A DNA stretch of 64,000 nt from Alphaproteobacteria bacterium (GCA_006226495.1 SBGU01000038.1:1-64000), one strand, 5' to 3'. Numbered from the stretch's first letter, positions 8,802-17,694 are shown. Numbers and translations are program-made. Notes: generated by a model not told the origin, from the letters alone.

Positions 8802-8835
8802 TTGACCTTGACGCAAAAATGTGATCACTTTATTG
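8802..8835 (+). promoter_or_regulatory. Rightward promoter with embedded operator palindrome
   Basis: TTGACC (8802-8807) is followed after exactly 12 nt by TGTGATCACT (8820-8829) and TTATTG, mirroring the leftward element in order, spacing and sequence. An overlapping TTGACG (8808-8813) is an alternative -35. The element lies 55-90 bp upstream of the puuB start. A -10 hexamer close to consensus is not evident on either side, so the exact start of transcription is open. Confidence 0.65.
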
Positions 8836-8889
8836 GGAAATATGTCCTGCTGACGCGGGATTCGCACGACAAAGTCACATGGTGTCATC

Positions 8890-10179
8890 TTGAAGCAACA
8901 GATTGAACATACCGGCTCCTATTATGCCGCAAGTGCCCATGCGGCGCCGGCGCGCCCTGCCCTTGAAGGCAACATCAGCACCGACGTGTGTGTGGTTGGC
9001 GCCGGCTTTACCGGCATGGTCACGGCACTGACCCTGGCCGAGCTTGGCTACAAGGTGGTGATTCTCGAAACCGCGAAGGTCGGTTGGGGTGCATCCGGCC
9101 GCAACGGCGGCCAAATCATCAACGGCTTCAGCCGCGAAATCGGCTATATCGAAAAGACCGCCGGCAAGGACGGTGCCCGTGCGCTGGCCGCCCTCGCGCT
9201 CGAAGGCGGCAATGTCATCCGCGAGCTTTCGGCCAGATACAATATCCAGTGCGACCTGAAGCATGGTTCCGTGCTGGCTGCTTTCACGCCCAAACAACTG
9301 AAGGGCATGGAAGACACCATGAATACCTGGAAAGCCAGGGGCCGCGACGGCATCGAAATGCTGGACCGCACAGCGATCCGCAATCATGTGGGCACCGATG
9401 CCTATGCCGGCGGCTGGATCGACCATCATGGCGGTCATATCCATCCGCTGAATCTGGTGCTGGGCCAAGCCGCTGCCGCGGAAAGCCTCGGCGCCACCAT
9501 TTATGAACAGACCCGCGTGACCCGCGTGGATTATGATGCGGCCCAGCCGGTGGTCTACACCGAAGGCGGTTCCGTGACGGCACGCTTTGTCGTGCTGGCG
9601 GGCAACGCCTATCTGGGCAAGACCGTGCCGGCGCTTTACCCGAAGGTCATGCCGGCCACGACGCAGATCATTGTGACAGAGCCGCTGGATGACGCGGTTG
9701 CCCGCACCCTGTTGCCTACCGACAAATGTGTCGAGGACGCCAACTATGTGCTGGATTATTACCGGCTGACCGCAGACAAGCGCCTGCTGTTCGGTGGTGG
9801 CCTTGCCTACGACGGCAAGGACGTCGAGGACGTGCAGAAAGCGCTGCGCCCCAAGATGGAACATCTGTTCCCGATCCTGAAGGGCGTGAAGGTCGATTTT
9901 GGCTGGCAGGGCAACATTGCGCTGACATGGTCGCGCCTGCCGCATGTCGGACGGCTTGGCAAAAGCACATATTTCGCTCATGGTTACAGTGGCCATGGTG
10001 TGACCAGCACCCACATGATGGGCCGGTTGCTTGCCCATGCGCTGCATGGTGACGCAGGCACCTTCGATATTTTTGCCGGCATGCCGGCAATGAGCTTCCC
10101 GGGGGGGCAGCTCCTGAGCGTACCGCTGAGCCAGCTTGGTTGCTGGTGGTATTCGATGCGGGACAAACTGGGCATCTGA
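8890..10179 (+). CDS. puuB: Gamma-glutamylputrescine oxidase
   Basis: A 429-residue FAD enzyme oxidising gamma-glutamylputrescine to gamma-glutamyl-gamma-aminobutyraldehyde, ammonia and peroxide. Signatures in order: SYYAASA near the N-terminus, FAD-binding DVCVVGAGFTGMVTALTLAE near residue 32, GASGRNGGQIINGFSREI near 70, GGHIHPLNLVLGQA near 179, VEDANYVLDYYRLTADKRLLFGGG near 280-300, and AHGYSGHGVTSTHMMGRLLA near 365. These closely follow enterobacterial PuuB, including the IHPLNL and LDYYRLTA blocks. The start appears to be TTG at 8890; no ATG fits and no strong Shine-Dalgarno is visible, so initiation may be weak. It is the first gene of the rightward operon. Confidence 0.93.
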   Translation: MKQQIEHTGSYYAASAHAAPARPALEGNISTDVCVVGAGFTGMVTALTLAELGYKVVILETAKVGWGASGRNGGQIINGFSREIGYIEKTAGKDGARALAALALEGGNVIRELSARYNIQCDLKHGSVLAAFTPKQLKGMEDTMNTWKARGRDGIEMLDRTAIRNHVGTDAYAGGWIDHHGGHIHPLNLVLGQAAAAESLGATIYEQTRVTRVDYDAAQPVVYTEGGSVTARFVVLAGNAYLGKTVPALYPKVMPATTQIIVTEPLDDAVARTLLPTDKCVEDANYVLDYYRLTADKRLLFGGGLAYDGKDVEDVQKALRPKMEHLFPILKGVKVDFGWQGNIALTWSRLPHVGRLGKSTYFAHGYSGHGVTSTHMMGRLLAHALHGDAGTFDIFAGMPAMSFPGGQLLSVPLSQLGCWWYSMRDKLGI

Positions 10180-10229
10180 TTTGGGGGGCGAAGGCCTTCT
10201 TTGGGGCTCTTCGCGAAGAAAGATATTTT

Positions 10230-11138
10230 ATGGTTGCGTCCAGCACATCGTTCGGGATGAAAAAGGAAACCCTGTTCCAGCTATTCAAATACAGCGTTTA
10301 CTTTCTCATCTTCATCAACTGCATCTATTTCTTCTGGGAAGACTATAACGCGGCCGGTTTCACCTTCCGCGACGGCCTGACCCTTGAAGTGATCGGCGAC
10401 GCTTTCGCAACCGCGATCGATTCTCTCGCGTGGCTCACGCTCCTGATCCTGTTCGAGCTCGAGACCTATGTCATCCCGGACCACAAGCTGAAGGGCAAGC
10501 TGAAGTGGAGCTTCAGCGCGCTGGCCGCCATCTGCTATGTGTTCCTCCTGGTCGCCTTCAGCGGTTATTTCGACCGCATGATGATGACCTACGGTTTCCA
10601 TGCCGTGGTGGGCGATGCCTGCAGCTATGTGGGCCAGGTGCTGTCCTATGCCACAGATATCGACGAATATGCCGAACTGACCCTCGCAAGCTGTTCCAGC
10701 ATCCCCGCGGGCCAGCTTTATGTGAACCCGGATGTCAGCATCATTACGAGTCACGAAGCGCTCATCAGCATGCACCGCCTCTCGATGACCGATGTGGTGA
10801 ACTCAGCCGCCTGGCTGCTGGTTGTCGTGGTGTTGCAGGTGGATGTATTCCTCCAGTTGAAGGGCGAACTGACGCAGCGGCTGTACAAGATCAACGTGGT
10901 GATCAAGGGCATCACCTATATCACCCTGGCCGTCGCCTGCTTCTACTGGGCCTATCTGGGCGCGCTCATCGATTTCTGGGACGCGCTTCTGTGGCTGGTC
11001 GCCTTCATCTTCATCGAGCTGAACCTGTTCAAATGGCATGAACATGACCTCGAGATTGAAGAGGCAGAAGAAGAAGCCGCCCGCGCGCTGGTTGATGAAG
11101 CCGCGCGCGACGCCGAAACCGAGGAAGCAAAATCATGA
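10230..11138 (+). CDS. Unrecognised six-helix membrane protein inside the puu operon
   Basis: A 302-residue integral membrane protein I do not recognise. About six helices are seen: residues 17-37, 62-82, 95-114, 188-208, 221-243 and 249-268. A charged tail rich in Glu, Ala and Arg (270-302) follows. Three helices share one ungapped pattern, [DN]-[SA]-x-x-W-L-x5-[FLI]-[EQ]-[LV]-[EDN], at residues 64-78, 191-205 and 251-265. Each places acidic or amide residues within the membrane. The loop between helices 3 and 4 contains Cys131 and Cys155. The gene lies between puuB and puuD and overlaps puuD by 4 nt (ATGA), so it is translated with the pathway. A role in polyamine sensing, transport or membrane adaptation is a guess. 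The start could instead be at 10257. Confidence 0.75.
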   Translation: MVASSTSFGMKKETLFQLFKYSVYFLIFINCIYFFWEDYNAAGFTFRDGLTLEVIGDAFATAIDSLAWLTLLILFELETYVIPDHKLKGKLKWSFSALAAICYVFLLVAFSGYFDRMMMTYGFHAVVGDACSYVGQVLSYATDIDEYAELTLASCSSIPAGQLYVNPDVSIITSHEALISMHRLSMTDVVNSAAWLLVVVVLQVDVFLQLKGELTQRLYKINVVIKGITYITLAVACFYWAYLGALIDFWDALLWLVAFIFIELNLFKWHEHDLEIEEAEEEAARALVDEAARDAETEEAKS

Positions 11139-11887
11139 AGCCAGTCGTAGCCATCATATGCGACACAACAAAGGTCGGCCCGCACCTGGTGCACCAGGCC
11201 GGGGACAAATATATCCAGGCCCTGCGCCGTGTCGCCGACGTGACACCGATCCTGATCCCTGCACTGGATGAACCGCTGCCACCCGCGGAAATCCTGGCGC
11301 TGGTGGACGGCATTCTGGTCACAGGTGGCTACAGCAACGTGCAGCGCCACCATTATGGCGAAACACCGGCCCCCGCGACCGAACATGAAGACCCGCAGCG
11401 CGACAAGAACACCCTGCCCCTGATCCCCGCGATCCTGGCAGCCGGTGTGCCGATGCTGGGCATCTGCCGCGGCCTGCAGGAACTGAATGTGGCCATGGGC
11501 GGCACCCTGTATCCACGCCTGCATGAAATCGACGGCAAATTCGACCACCGGGAACACAAGGACGATCCGGTTGACGTGCAATATGGCCCGGCCCATGCGG
11601 TAACCGTGCGCGAAGGCGGACTTCTGGAAGCCATCACCGGCGACCAGGAATTCATGGTCAACACCGTGCATGGCCAGGGTATTCGCGACCTGGCTGCAGG
11701 CCTTGAAATCGAGGCCGTGGCCGACGACGATACCATCGAGGCGGTGTCCGTGAAGGACGCCAGGGCTTTTGCGCTGGCGGTGCAGTGGCACCCGGAATGG
11801 AAAGCCTGGGAAAACCCGCAATCGACCAAGATTTTCAAAGCGTTCGGCGATGCCGTCCGCGAAAACCAAAGGGCGAAACGCCCCTAA
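11135..11887 (+). CDS. puuD: Gamma-glutamyl-gamma-aminobutyrate hydrolase
   Basis: A 250-residue class I glutamine-amidotransferase-like hydrolase (peptidase C26) that releases GABA and glutamate from gamma-glutamyl-GABA. The nucleophile is Cys111 in LGICRGLQELN. The His-Glu of the triad lies in VQWHPEW near residue 217. An early ILVTGGYSNVQ loop (near 60) and MVNTVHGQGI (near 174) are the usual C26 landmarks. Its ATG overlaps the stop of the upstream membrane-protein gene. PuuA follows after about 45 nt. The order puuB-X-puuD-puuA differs from the E. coli arrangement. Confidence 0.93.
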   Translation: MKPVVAIICDTTKVGPHLVHQAGDKYIQALRRVADVTPILIPALDEPLPPAEILALVDGILVTGGYSNVQRHHYGETPAPATEHEDPQRDKNTLPLIPAILAAGVPMLGICRGLQELNVAMGGTLYPRLHEIDGKFDHREHKDDPVDVQYGPAHAVTVREGGLLEAITGDQEFMVNTVHGQGIRDLAAGLEIEAVADDDTIEAVSVKDARAFALAVQWHPEWKAWENPQSTKIFKAFGDAVRENQRAKRP

Positions 11888-11932
11888 ACACAAGAAGGAC
11901 AGTGCCCAGCAATGGGCCTGGATTGGTGATCC

Positions 11933-13294
11933 ATGTATGATGCAAAGCGCATCGAAGAGCTGGATAACTGGCTGAAGGCAAAAAACATCGATGATATCGA
12001 ATGCATGGTCGCAGACCTTGCCGGTATCGCGCGAGGCAAATCGATGCCGCGCGTGAAATTCATCGAAGGCCTCAAGACCCGGGGTCTCAGGATGCCGGAG
12101 ACGGTGTTCGGCATGACCATTCATGGGGACTATGCCATCAACGAATATCTGCAGGAAATCGACCGCGACGTCATCCTGATGCCGGACCTGGACACGGTTT
12201 GCACCACGCCCTGGCAGCCGGAACCAACCGCAGCAGTGATTTGCGACTCGGTTCTCGAATCGGGCGAACCGGTTCAGTTCGCGCCGCGCCAGATCCTGAA
12301 ACGTGTGCTCGACCTGTATGAAGCCGAAGGCTGGCAGCCGATTGTGGCGCCGGAGTTCGAATTCTACCTGATCGAACGCCAGGACAATGTGGAATCGAAC
12401 CCGATTTCGCCGATCGGTGCCTCCGGGCGCCGTGACGTTGGCTCGGCGCCTTATTCGATCGACAGCCTCGACGAATTTGCGCCCTATTTCGACGAAGTGT
12501 ACGATAGCTGCGAAGCCCAGAACATCAACGTCGATACGCTGATTCACGAAGCCGGCCCGGCCCAGTTCGAATTCAACGTGATCCACGGCCCGGCCATGAG
12601 CGTGGCCGACCAGTCGTTCCTGTTCAAGCGCATCATTCGCCAGGTGGCGATCCGGCACAATATGTTCGCGACCTTCCTTGCGAGCCCCTATCCGGAACAG
12701 TATGGCAGCGCCATGCATATCCACCAGTCGGTCTGCGACCTGAAGACCGGCGACAATATCTTCGCCACCGAAGACGGTGAAAACTCGGAACTGTTCCTGT
12801 CGCACATCGCCGGCCTGCAGAAATACCTGCATTTCGCCATGCCGATGATCGCGCCCTATCCGAACAGCTACCGCCGTTTCTCCACCGGCTTCTCGTCGCC
12901 CACCAACACCCATTGGGGCCGCGAAAACCGCTCCGTCGGTCTGCGGGTCCCGGGTGGCCCCAAAGGTGCCCGCCGCATCGAGAACCGTGTTGCCGGTTCG
13001 GACGTGAACCCCTATTTCGCCATCGCCACGTCGCTGGCGTGCGGGTACCTGGGCATGAAGGAAGGCCTGAAGGCATCGCCCGAATTCAAGGGCAACGCCT
13101 ATGAAGCCAACAGCCGTGCGCTGCCCAGCCACTTCCTGGACGGCGTGAACAAGATGCGCCGCTGCGAGCCGCTCATTGAAGTTCTGGGTGAAGGTTTCGT
13201 GCAGACCTACCTCGAGGTGAAGGAAAAGGAATATGAAAGCTATTCCGCCGTCCTGAACCCGTGGGAAAAACGCTACCTGATGCTGTCGGTCTAG
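11933..13294 (+). CDS. puuA: Gamma-glutamylputrescine synthetase (glutamine-synthetase family)
   Basis: A 453-residue ATP-dependent ligase joining glutamate to the amine of putrescine, the first step of the pathway. The glutamine-synthetase fold is shown by the metal-binding EFEFYLIE near residue 139, GPAQFEFNV near 206, SAMHIHQSV near 259, and the ATP/glutamate loop with RVPGGPKGARRIENRVAGSDVNPY near 337-361. Length, absence of the adenylylation loop, and the neighbours puuB, puuC and puuD point to a PuuA-type enzyme rather than nitrogen-assimilating GlnA. The start at 11933 has only a weak ribosome site. A 9-bp hairpin follows the stop codon. Confidence 0.9.
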   Translation: MYDAKRIEELDNWLKAKNIDDIECMVADLAGIARGKSMPRVKFIEGLKTRGLRMPETVFGMTIHGDYAINEYLQEIDRDVILMPDLDTVCTTPWQPEPTAAVICDSVLESGEPVQFAPRQILKRVLDLYEAEGWQPIVAPEFEFYLIERQDNVESNPISPIGASGRRDVGSAPYSIDSLDEFAPYFDEVYDSCEAQNINVDTLIHEAGPAQFEFNVIHGPAMSVADQSFLFKRIIRQVAIRHNMFATFLASPYPEQYGSAMHIHQSVCDLKTGDNIFATEDGENSELFLSHIAGLQKYLHFAMPMIAPYPNSYRRFSTGFSSPTNTHWGRENRSVGLRVPGGPKGARRIENRVAGSDVNPYFAIATSLACGYLGMKEGLKASPEFKGNAYEANSRALPSHFLDGVNKMRRCEPLIEVLGEGFVQTYLEVKEKEYESYSAVLNPWEKRYLMLSV

Positions 13295-13315
13295 AGACCG
13301 TCACACCAAGTCTTT

Positions 13316-13339
13316 GGCCCGGCGACGCCCCGCCGGGCC
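13316..13339 (+). other. Intercistronic hairpin between puuA and the aminotransferase gene
   Basis: A perfect 9-bp stem GGCCCGGCG / CGCCGGGCC with a 6-nt loop lies 22 bases after the puuA stop. No U-run follows. It is more likely to protect or process the message between cistrons than to end transcription. Confidence 0.5.
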
Positions 13340-13370
13340 CATGATCCTGTCACTTGAAAGGAAAGCCCCC

Positions 13371-14741
13371 ATGCTGTCCAATCGCACCCTGTCCTGGCAG
13401 GCCCAGGATGCCGCGCATCACCTGCATCCCTTCACCACGCACCCGGCGCTCAGAGGCCGGGGGGCGCGCATGATCACTGGCGCCAAAGGCGTGTACCTGA
13501 CCGATTCCGAAGGCAACAAGATCCTGGACGCCATGTCCGGCCTCTGGTGCGCGCAGGTCGGGTATGGCCACGAGGAACTGGTTGAAGCCGCAGCCGACGC
13601 CATGCGCACGCTGAGCTACTACAATCTGTTTTTCATGACCTCGCACCCCTATGCCACCGAAATGGCGGCCAAGGTTGCGGAAAAGACACCGGAAGGCATC
13701 TCGCAGGTCCTGTTCGCCTGTTCGGGCTCGGAAGCGGTCGACAGCGCCTACAAACTGATCAAATATTACTGGAACCTGAAGGGCCAGCCTGGGCGCAAGC
13801 AGTTCATCGCGCGCGAACGGGCCTATCATGGCTCCACCGTCGTTGGTGCGTCGCTGTCGGGCCTCACGGGCATGCATCCGCAGTTCGACCTGCCGCTTGA
13901 AGGCATCCACCATGTCGGCCCCACGCCGCACCATTACAAGTTCGGCGGCGATATGGACGAAGAAGCCTTCACCGACCTTTGTGTAAAGGCGGTCGAGGAC
14001 AAGATCCTCGAGCTCGGTCCCGAAAATGTTGCCGCCTTCGTTGGTGAACCGGTCATGGGTGCCGGTGGCATGATGCCGCCGCCCAAGGGTTACTGGCCGA
14101 AAATCGAGGCGGTGTGCCGCAAATATGGTGTGCTTTTGTGGGCCGATGAGGTCATCACCGGCTGGGGCCGCACCGGCGAATGGTTCGGCAGCCAATATTA
14201 TGGCATCACCCCCGATGTGATAACCATGGCCAAGGGCATGTCGTCAGGTTATGTGCCGCTGTCCGCCGTGGCGCTTGGCCATGATATCGCCGACGCCATC
14301 GCGAACGGCGACGAGGAAATGGCCCATGGTTTCACCTATTCCGGCCATCCGGTCGCCTGCGCCGTGGCGCTGAAGAATGTGGAAATCATGGAACGCGACG
14401 GCCTTGTGGGCGAACGCGCCATGCCGCGCCACCGCTATTTCCAGGAACGGCTGGCGAGCCTTGCCGACCATCCGCTGGTTGGCCAGGTCCGGTCCGTCGG
14501 CATGTTGGGCGGCCTTGAACTGGTGGCCGACAAAGAAACGAAGACCTTCTTCGACCCCGATATGGATGTCGGCTTCAAATGCCGTGAACATTGTTTCAAT
14601 ACCGGCCTGATCATGCGCGCGGTTGGCGACAGCATGATCCTGTGCCCGCCGCTTGTGATTACGAACGCGGAAATCGACGAACTGGTGGACAAGGCGCGCG
14701 GCGCGCTTGACCTGACCGCCAAACAGATCGGCCGCATGTAA
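13371..14741 (+). CDS. Class III aminotransferase, putrescine/GABA:pyruvate type
   Basis: A 456-residue PLP enzyme of the omega-aminotransferase class. The cofactor phosphate motif SGSEAVDSAYKLIKYYW is near residue 121, the aspartate contacting the pyridine nitrogen is in LLWADEVITGWGRTG near 259, and the Schiff-base lysine is in MAKGMSSGYVP near 287. The N-terminal LHPFTTHPAL stretch and length resemble SpuC-like putrescine:pyruvate and GABA:pyruvate transaminases. In this operon it could convert GABA to succinic semialdehyde (the PuuE role), feeding the GabD-type enzyme, or transaminate putrescine directly. Substrate is not resolved by sequence. The start at 13371 has AAGGAAAG upstream. It ends 10 nt before puuC. 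Confidence 0.85.
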   Translation: MLSNRTLSWQAQDAAHHLHPFTTHPALRGRGARMITGAKGVYLTDSEGNKILDAMSGLWCAQVGYGHEELVEAAADAMRTLSYYNLFFMTSHPYATEMAAKVAEKTPEGISQVLFACSGSEAVDSAYKLIKYYWNLKGQPGRKQFIARERAYHGSTVVGASLSGLTGMHPQFDLPLEGIHHVGPTPHHYKFGGDMDEEAFTDLCVKAVEDKILELGPENVAAFVGEPVMGAGGMMPPPKGYWPKIEAVCRKYGVLLWADEVITGWGRTGEWFGSQYYGITPDVITMAKGMSSGYVPLSAVALGHDIADAIANGDEEMAHGFTYSGHPVACAVALKNVEIMERDGLVGERAMPRHRYFQERLASLADHPLVGQVRSVGMLGGLELVADKETKTFFDPDMDVGFKCREHCFNTGLIMRAVGDSMILCPPLVITNAEIDELVDKARGALDLTAKQIGRM

Positions 14742-14751
14742 GGAGGACGCC

Positions 14752-16248
14752 ATGACCGGGAAAAATCTCGCCTACTGGCAGGACCAGCAGAAACGCGCCG
14801 GCGTGCGCACCAAAGCCTTCATTGGTGGCCAGTGGCAGGATGCCGCCTCTGGCGCCACGTTCGAGACCATCAACCCCGCCACCGGGCAACTGATCGCCAA
14901 CATCGCATCCTGCGATGCGGCGGATGTCGACCGCGCAGTCGCGGCTGCGCGCAAGGCGTTCCGGGATGGCCGCTGGGCCGACCTGCACCCGTCGAAGCGC
15001 GGCGAGATCATGGTCAACTGGAGCCGGCTGGTGGCCGCACATGCCGACGAACTGGCCGTACTTGAGGTCACCGACATGGGCAAACCCATTTCGGATGCGC
15101 TGGCGGTGGATATCCCTGCCGTCGTGCGGGCGCTGCGCTGGTACGGCGAAGCCTGCGACAAGCTGATGGACGAAATCGCCCCCACGGACCCGAAGGCGCT
15201 GGCGCTGGTAACACGCGAGCCGATTGGCGTGGTCGCCGCCGTCGTGCCCTGGAACTTCCCGCTTCTGATGGCGGCCTGGAAACTGGGCCCTGCCCTTGCC
15301 GCCGGCAACTCGATTGTGCTGAAGCCCGCTGAACAGTCGCCGCTGACGGCCCTTCGCCTGGCCGAACTGGCGGTGGAGGCCGGCATTCCGGAAGGTGTGT
15401 TCAACGTGGTGCCGGGTCTTGGCCACACCGCCGGCAAGGCCCTGGGCCTGCATATGGATGTGGACGGGCTTGCCTTCACCGGTTCGACCCAGGTTGGCAA
15501 ATATTTCATGGAATATTCCGGCCAGTCGAACCTGAAGCGCATCGCGCTGGAATGTGGCGGCAAAAGCCCGCACATCATCATGGATGATTGCCCGGACCTT
15601 GATGCCGCAGCACAAGCCGCCGCCGGCGCCATCTTCTTCAACCAGGGCGAGGTCTGCACCGCAGGGTCGCGCCTTCTGGTCGACCGCAAGATCAAGGATG
15701 CCTTCTTCGAGAAGCTTCTGGCCGCAGCCGCCAACTGGGTACCGGGCGATCCGCTGGACCCCAAAACCAACCTGGGCGCCATTGTCGACAAGGAACAATA
15801 TGCCCGCGTGCTGGGCTATATCGACCGCGCCAAAGCCGACGGGGCGACCCTTGCGGCAGGTGGTTCGGCCACCCGCATGGAAACCGGGGGTTATTTCATC
15901 AAACCGACAATCTATGACGGTGTAACCCCCGACATGACCATCGCACGGGAAGAGATTTTCGGCCCCGTTCTCGCGGTGCTGGAATTCGACGGCGAAGACC
16001 AAGCCATTGAAATTGCAAACAATACCATCTATGGCCTCGCCGGCGCTGTCTGGAGCCAGAATATCAGCCGCGCGCACCGGATGGCGCGCGCCATTCAGGC
16101 CGGTACGGTGTGGGTGAATTGCTGGGACCCGACAGGCGACATGAGCATCCCGTTCGGGGGTTATAAACAATCCGGTTTCGGGCGCGATAAATCGTTGCAC
16201 GCGATCGAAAAATACACAAATCTGAAGACAACCTGGGTGCAGCTGTAG
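14752..16248 (+). CDS. puuC: Gamma-glutamyl-gamma-aminobutyraldehyde dehydrogenase
   Basis: A 498-residue NAD(P)-dependent aldehyde dehydrogenase. It carries VPWNFPLLMAAWKLGPALAA near residue 165, FTGSTQVGKYFM near 242, the general base in LECGGKSPHI near 265, the catalytic cysteine in FNQGEVCTAGSR near 302, and a C-terminal PFGGYKQSGFGRD. This pattern is that of the PuuC/AldH subfamily, oxidising the aldehyde made by PuuB to gamma-glutamyl-GABA, the PuuD substrate. A very good ribosome site (AGGAGGACGCC) precedes the ATG. The operon therefore contains a full PuuABCD set in scrambled order. Confidence 0.92.
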   Translation: MTGKNLAYWQDQQKRAGVRTKAFIGGQWQDAASGATFETINPATGQLIANIASCDAADVDRAVAAARKAFRDGRWADLHPSKRGEIMVNWSRLVAAHADELAVLEVTDMGKPISDALAVDIPAVVRALRWYGEACDKLMDEIAPTDPKALALVTREPIGVVAAVVPWNFPLLMAAWKLGPALAAGNSIVLKPAEQSPLTALRLAELAVEAGIPEGVFNVVPGLGHTAGKALGLHMDVDGLAFTGSTQVGKYFMEYSGQSNLKRIALECGGKSPHIIMDDCPDLDAAAQAAAGAIFFNQGEVCTAGSRLLVDRKIKDAFFEKLLAAAANWVPGDPLDPKTNLGAIVDKEQYARVLGYIDRAKADGATLAAGGSATRMETGGYFIKPTIYDGVTPDMTIAREEIFGPVLAVLEFDGEDQAIEIANNTIYGLAGAVWSQNISRAHRMARAIQAGTVWVNCWDPTGDMSIPFGGYKQSGFGRDKSLHAIEKYTNLKTTWVQL

Positions 16249-16283
16249 ACTGCACCCTAATAATTTCAGGGGGGTTCTACAGT

Positions 16284-17687
16284 ATGGACGCAACCACGGT
16301 CGCCGATGCCGCGACAAACTTTGGCTTTTGGTCATTGGTACCGACCCTGTCGGTGCTGGTTCTTGCCGTCACCATCCACCGGCCCATCGAGGCCCTGTTG
16401 TTCGGTGCCGTGATCGGGCAGATCATCCTGGCCGTCGCGGGCGACATGACCGTGACGGACACGATTTTCGCCTATGCGGGTTCAACCCTGAACGCGCTTC
16501 GGGATGAAGACCTGGCCTGGGTAATCCTGGTGTGCGGCGCCATGGGGGCGCTTATTGGCCTTCTGGTGCGAACAGGGTCGGTAACCGTGTTCATGGATGT
16601 GGTGGCCAGGCGGGTCAAAAGCCGCGCAGGCGCGATTATGGCAACCTGGCTGATGGGCATCGCCGTGTTTGTCGACGACTATCTGAACGCCATTGCCGTG
16701 GGCTCGACCATGAAGCGCCTGACCGACCGTTACAAGGTCTCGCGCGAGATGCTGGCCTACCTGATCGATTCGACCGCCGCCCCCGTGAGTGTGATCATCC
16801 CCATCTCCACCTGGGCGGTGTTTTTCGCGAAACTGCTGGAAAGCGTTAACCTGGCCGCTCCCGGCGAAGGGTTCGCAGCCTATGTCGGCGGCATCCCCTA
16901 CATGCTGTATGCCTGGCTCGCAATCGTGATCGTGCCGGTCGTCGCCCTTGGCAAACTGCCGCTCATCGGCCCGATGAAGGCGGCCGAAGCCCGGGCGCAG
17001 GCCGGCCAGTGTGTGCCGCCGCGTTCCGGCAAACTGGCCGTGGACAAACACCCGATCGACGAAAAGCCGGGTGGCAAGCGCAGCGTCTGGATGTTCATCC
17101 TGCCGATTGCCGGCCTTGTGTTCTTCACGGTGCAGTTCGATCTCGATTTCCTGCCGGCGGTCTATACCGCCCTGTCGCTGACCATCGTCGCGGCACTGGT
17201 GTTCCGCTTCCTCGACCATCATGACGCTTTCGATACCGTGCTCGACGGCTTCCGCACCATGATCGAGCCGCTGGCGATCATTTTCTCGGCCTATGTGCTC
17301 AAGGAAATCAACGGCCAGTTGGGGCTGACCGAATATGTGCTCGATCTGGCGCTGCCCTACATGAACGCACACACCCTGCCCTTCATCATCTTCGCCATCA
17401 TGGGCCTGATAGCGTTTGGCACGGGGTCGAGCTGGGGCATGTTCGTGATCGCGCTGCCGGTGATTGCCGAACTGGCAATCCAGACCAACGCCAACATCCC
17501 GCTGGTGATCGGCGCCACCCTGTCTGCCAGCACGTTTGGCAGCCATGCCTGCCTCTATGCCGACGCGACAGTGCTGACATCACATAGCTGCGGATGTACG
17601 TCGCTTCAGCATGCGTTGACACAGTTGCCTTATGCCGTGATAACCGCCATTCTGTCCCTGTTGGGATTCTGGCTGTTGGCGGCTTAG
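16284..17687 (+). CDS. NhaC-type sodium:proton or amine carrier
   Basis: A 467-residue polytopic membrane protein with roughly eleven helices. The VFVDDYLNAIAVGSTMKRLTD segment (near residue 130) with paired acidic residues and the DSTAAPVSVIIPISTWAVFF segment (near 168) are typical of the NhaC/YfgD-like antiporter family. A second region with GTGSSWGMFVIALPV (near 378) and GSHACLYADATVLTSHSCGC (near 415) repeats the pattern, as expected for an inverted-repeat carrier. In E. coli the puu locus uses the APC-type PuuP instead. Here this protein occupies the transporter slot, so it may import putrescine, or exchange ions during amine uptake (inference). Confidence 0.85.
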   Translation: MDATTVADAATNFGFWSLVPTLSVLVLAVTIHRPIEALLFGAVIGQIILAVAGDMTVTDTIFAYAGSTLNALRDEDLAWVILVCGAMGALIGLLVRTGSVTVFMDVVARRVKSRAGAIMATWLMGIAVFVDDYLNAIAVGSTMKRLTDRYKVSREMLAYLIDSTAAPVSVIIPISTWAVFFAKLLESVNLAAPGEGFAAYVGGIPYMLYAWLAIVIVPVVALGKLPLIGPMKAAEARAQAGQCVPPRSGKLAVDKHPIDEKPGGKRSVWMFILPIAGLVFFTVQFDLDFLPAVYTALSLTIVAALVFRFLDHHDAFDTVLDGFRTMIEPLAIIFSAYVLKEINGQLGLTEYVLDLALPYMNAHTLPFIIFAIMGLIAFGTGSSWGMFVIALPVIAELAIQTNANIPLVIGATLSASTFGSHACLYADATVLTSHSCGCTSLQHALTQLPYAVITAILSLLGFWLLAA

Positions 17688-17694
17688 GGAAAGC

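Larger units (their letters stand above)
8573..8889. promoter_or_regulatory. Divergent control region of the polyamine catabolic locus
   Basis: These 317 bases separate the leftward gabD-type gene from the rightward puuB operon and contain no credible gene. Local base composition is much more AT-rich than the flanking genes. Each side carries a TTGAC-type -35 hexamer followed, exactly 12 bases on, by a TGTGATCAC palindrome; the two are listed separately. The layout suggests that one repressor controls both arms. The GntR/FCD protein encoded at the end of the operon is the obvious candidate (inference). Confidence 0.75.

Noticed and set aside
10952-13132. A 726-codon minus-strand frame opposite puuD and puuA
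   Set aside because: Antisense of two conserved enzymes; no promoter, start site or domain support.
13316-13339. Terminator between puuA and the aminotransferase gene
   Set aside because: The stem is strong but followed by CATGATCC rather than a T-run, and the next gene has a normal ribosome site close by; operon continuity is more likely.
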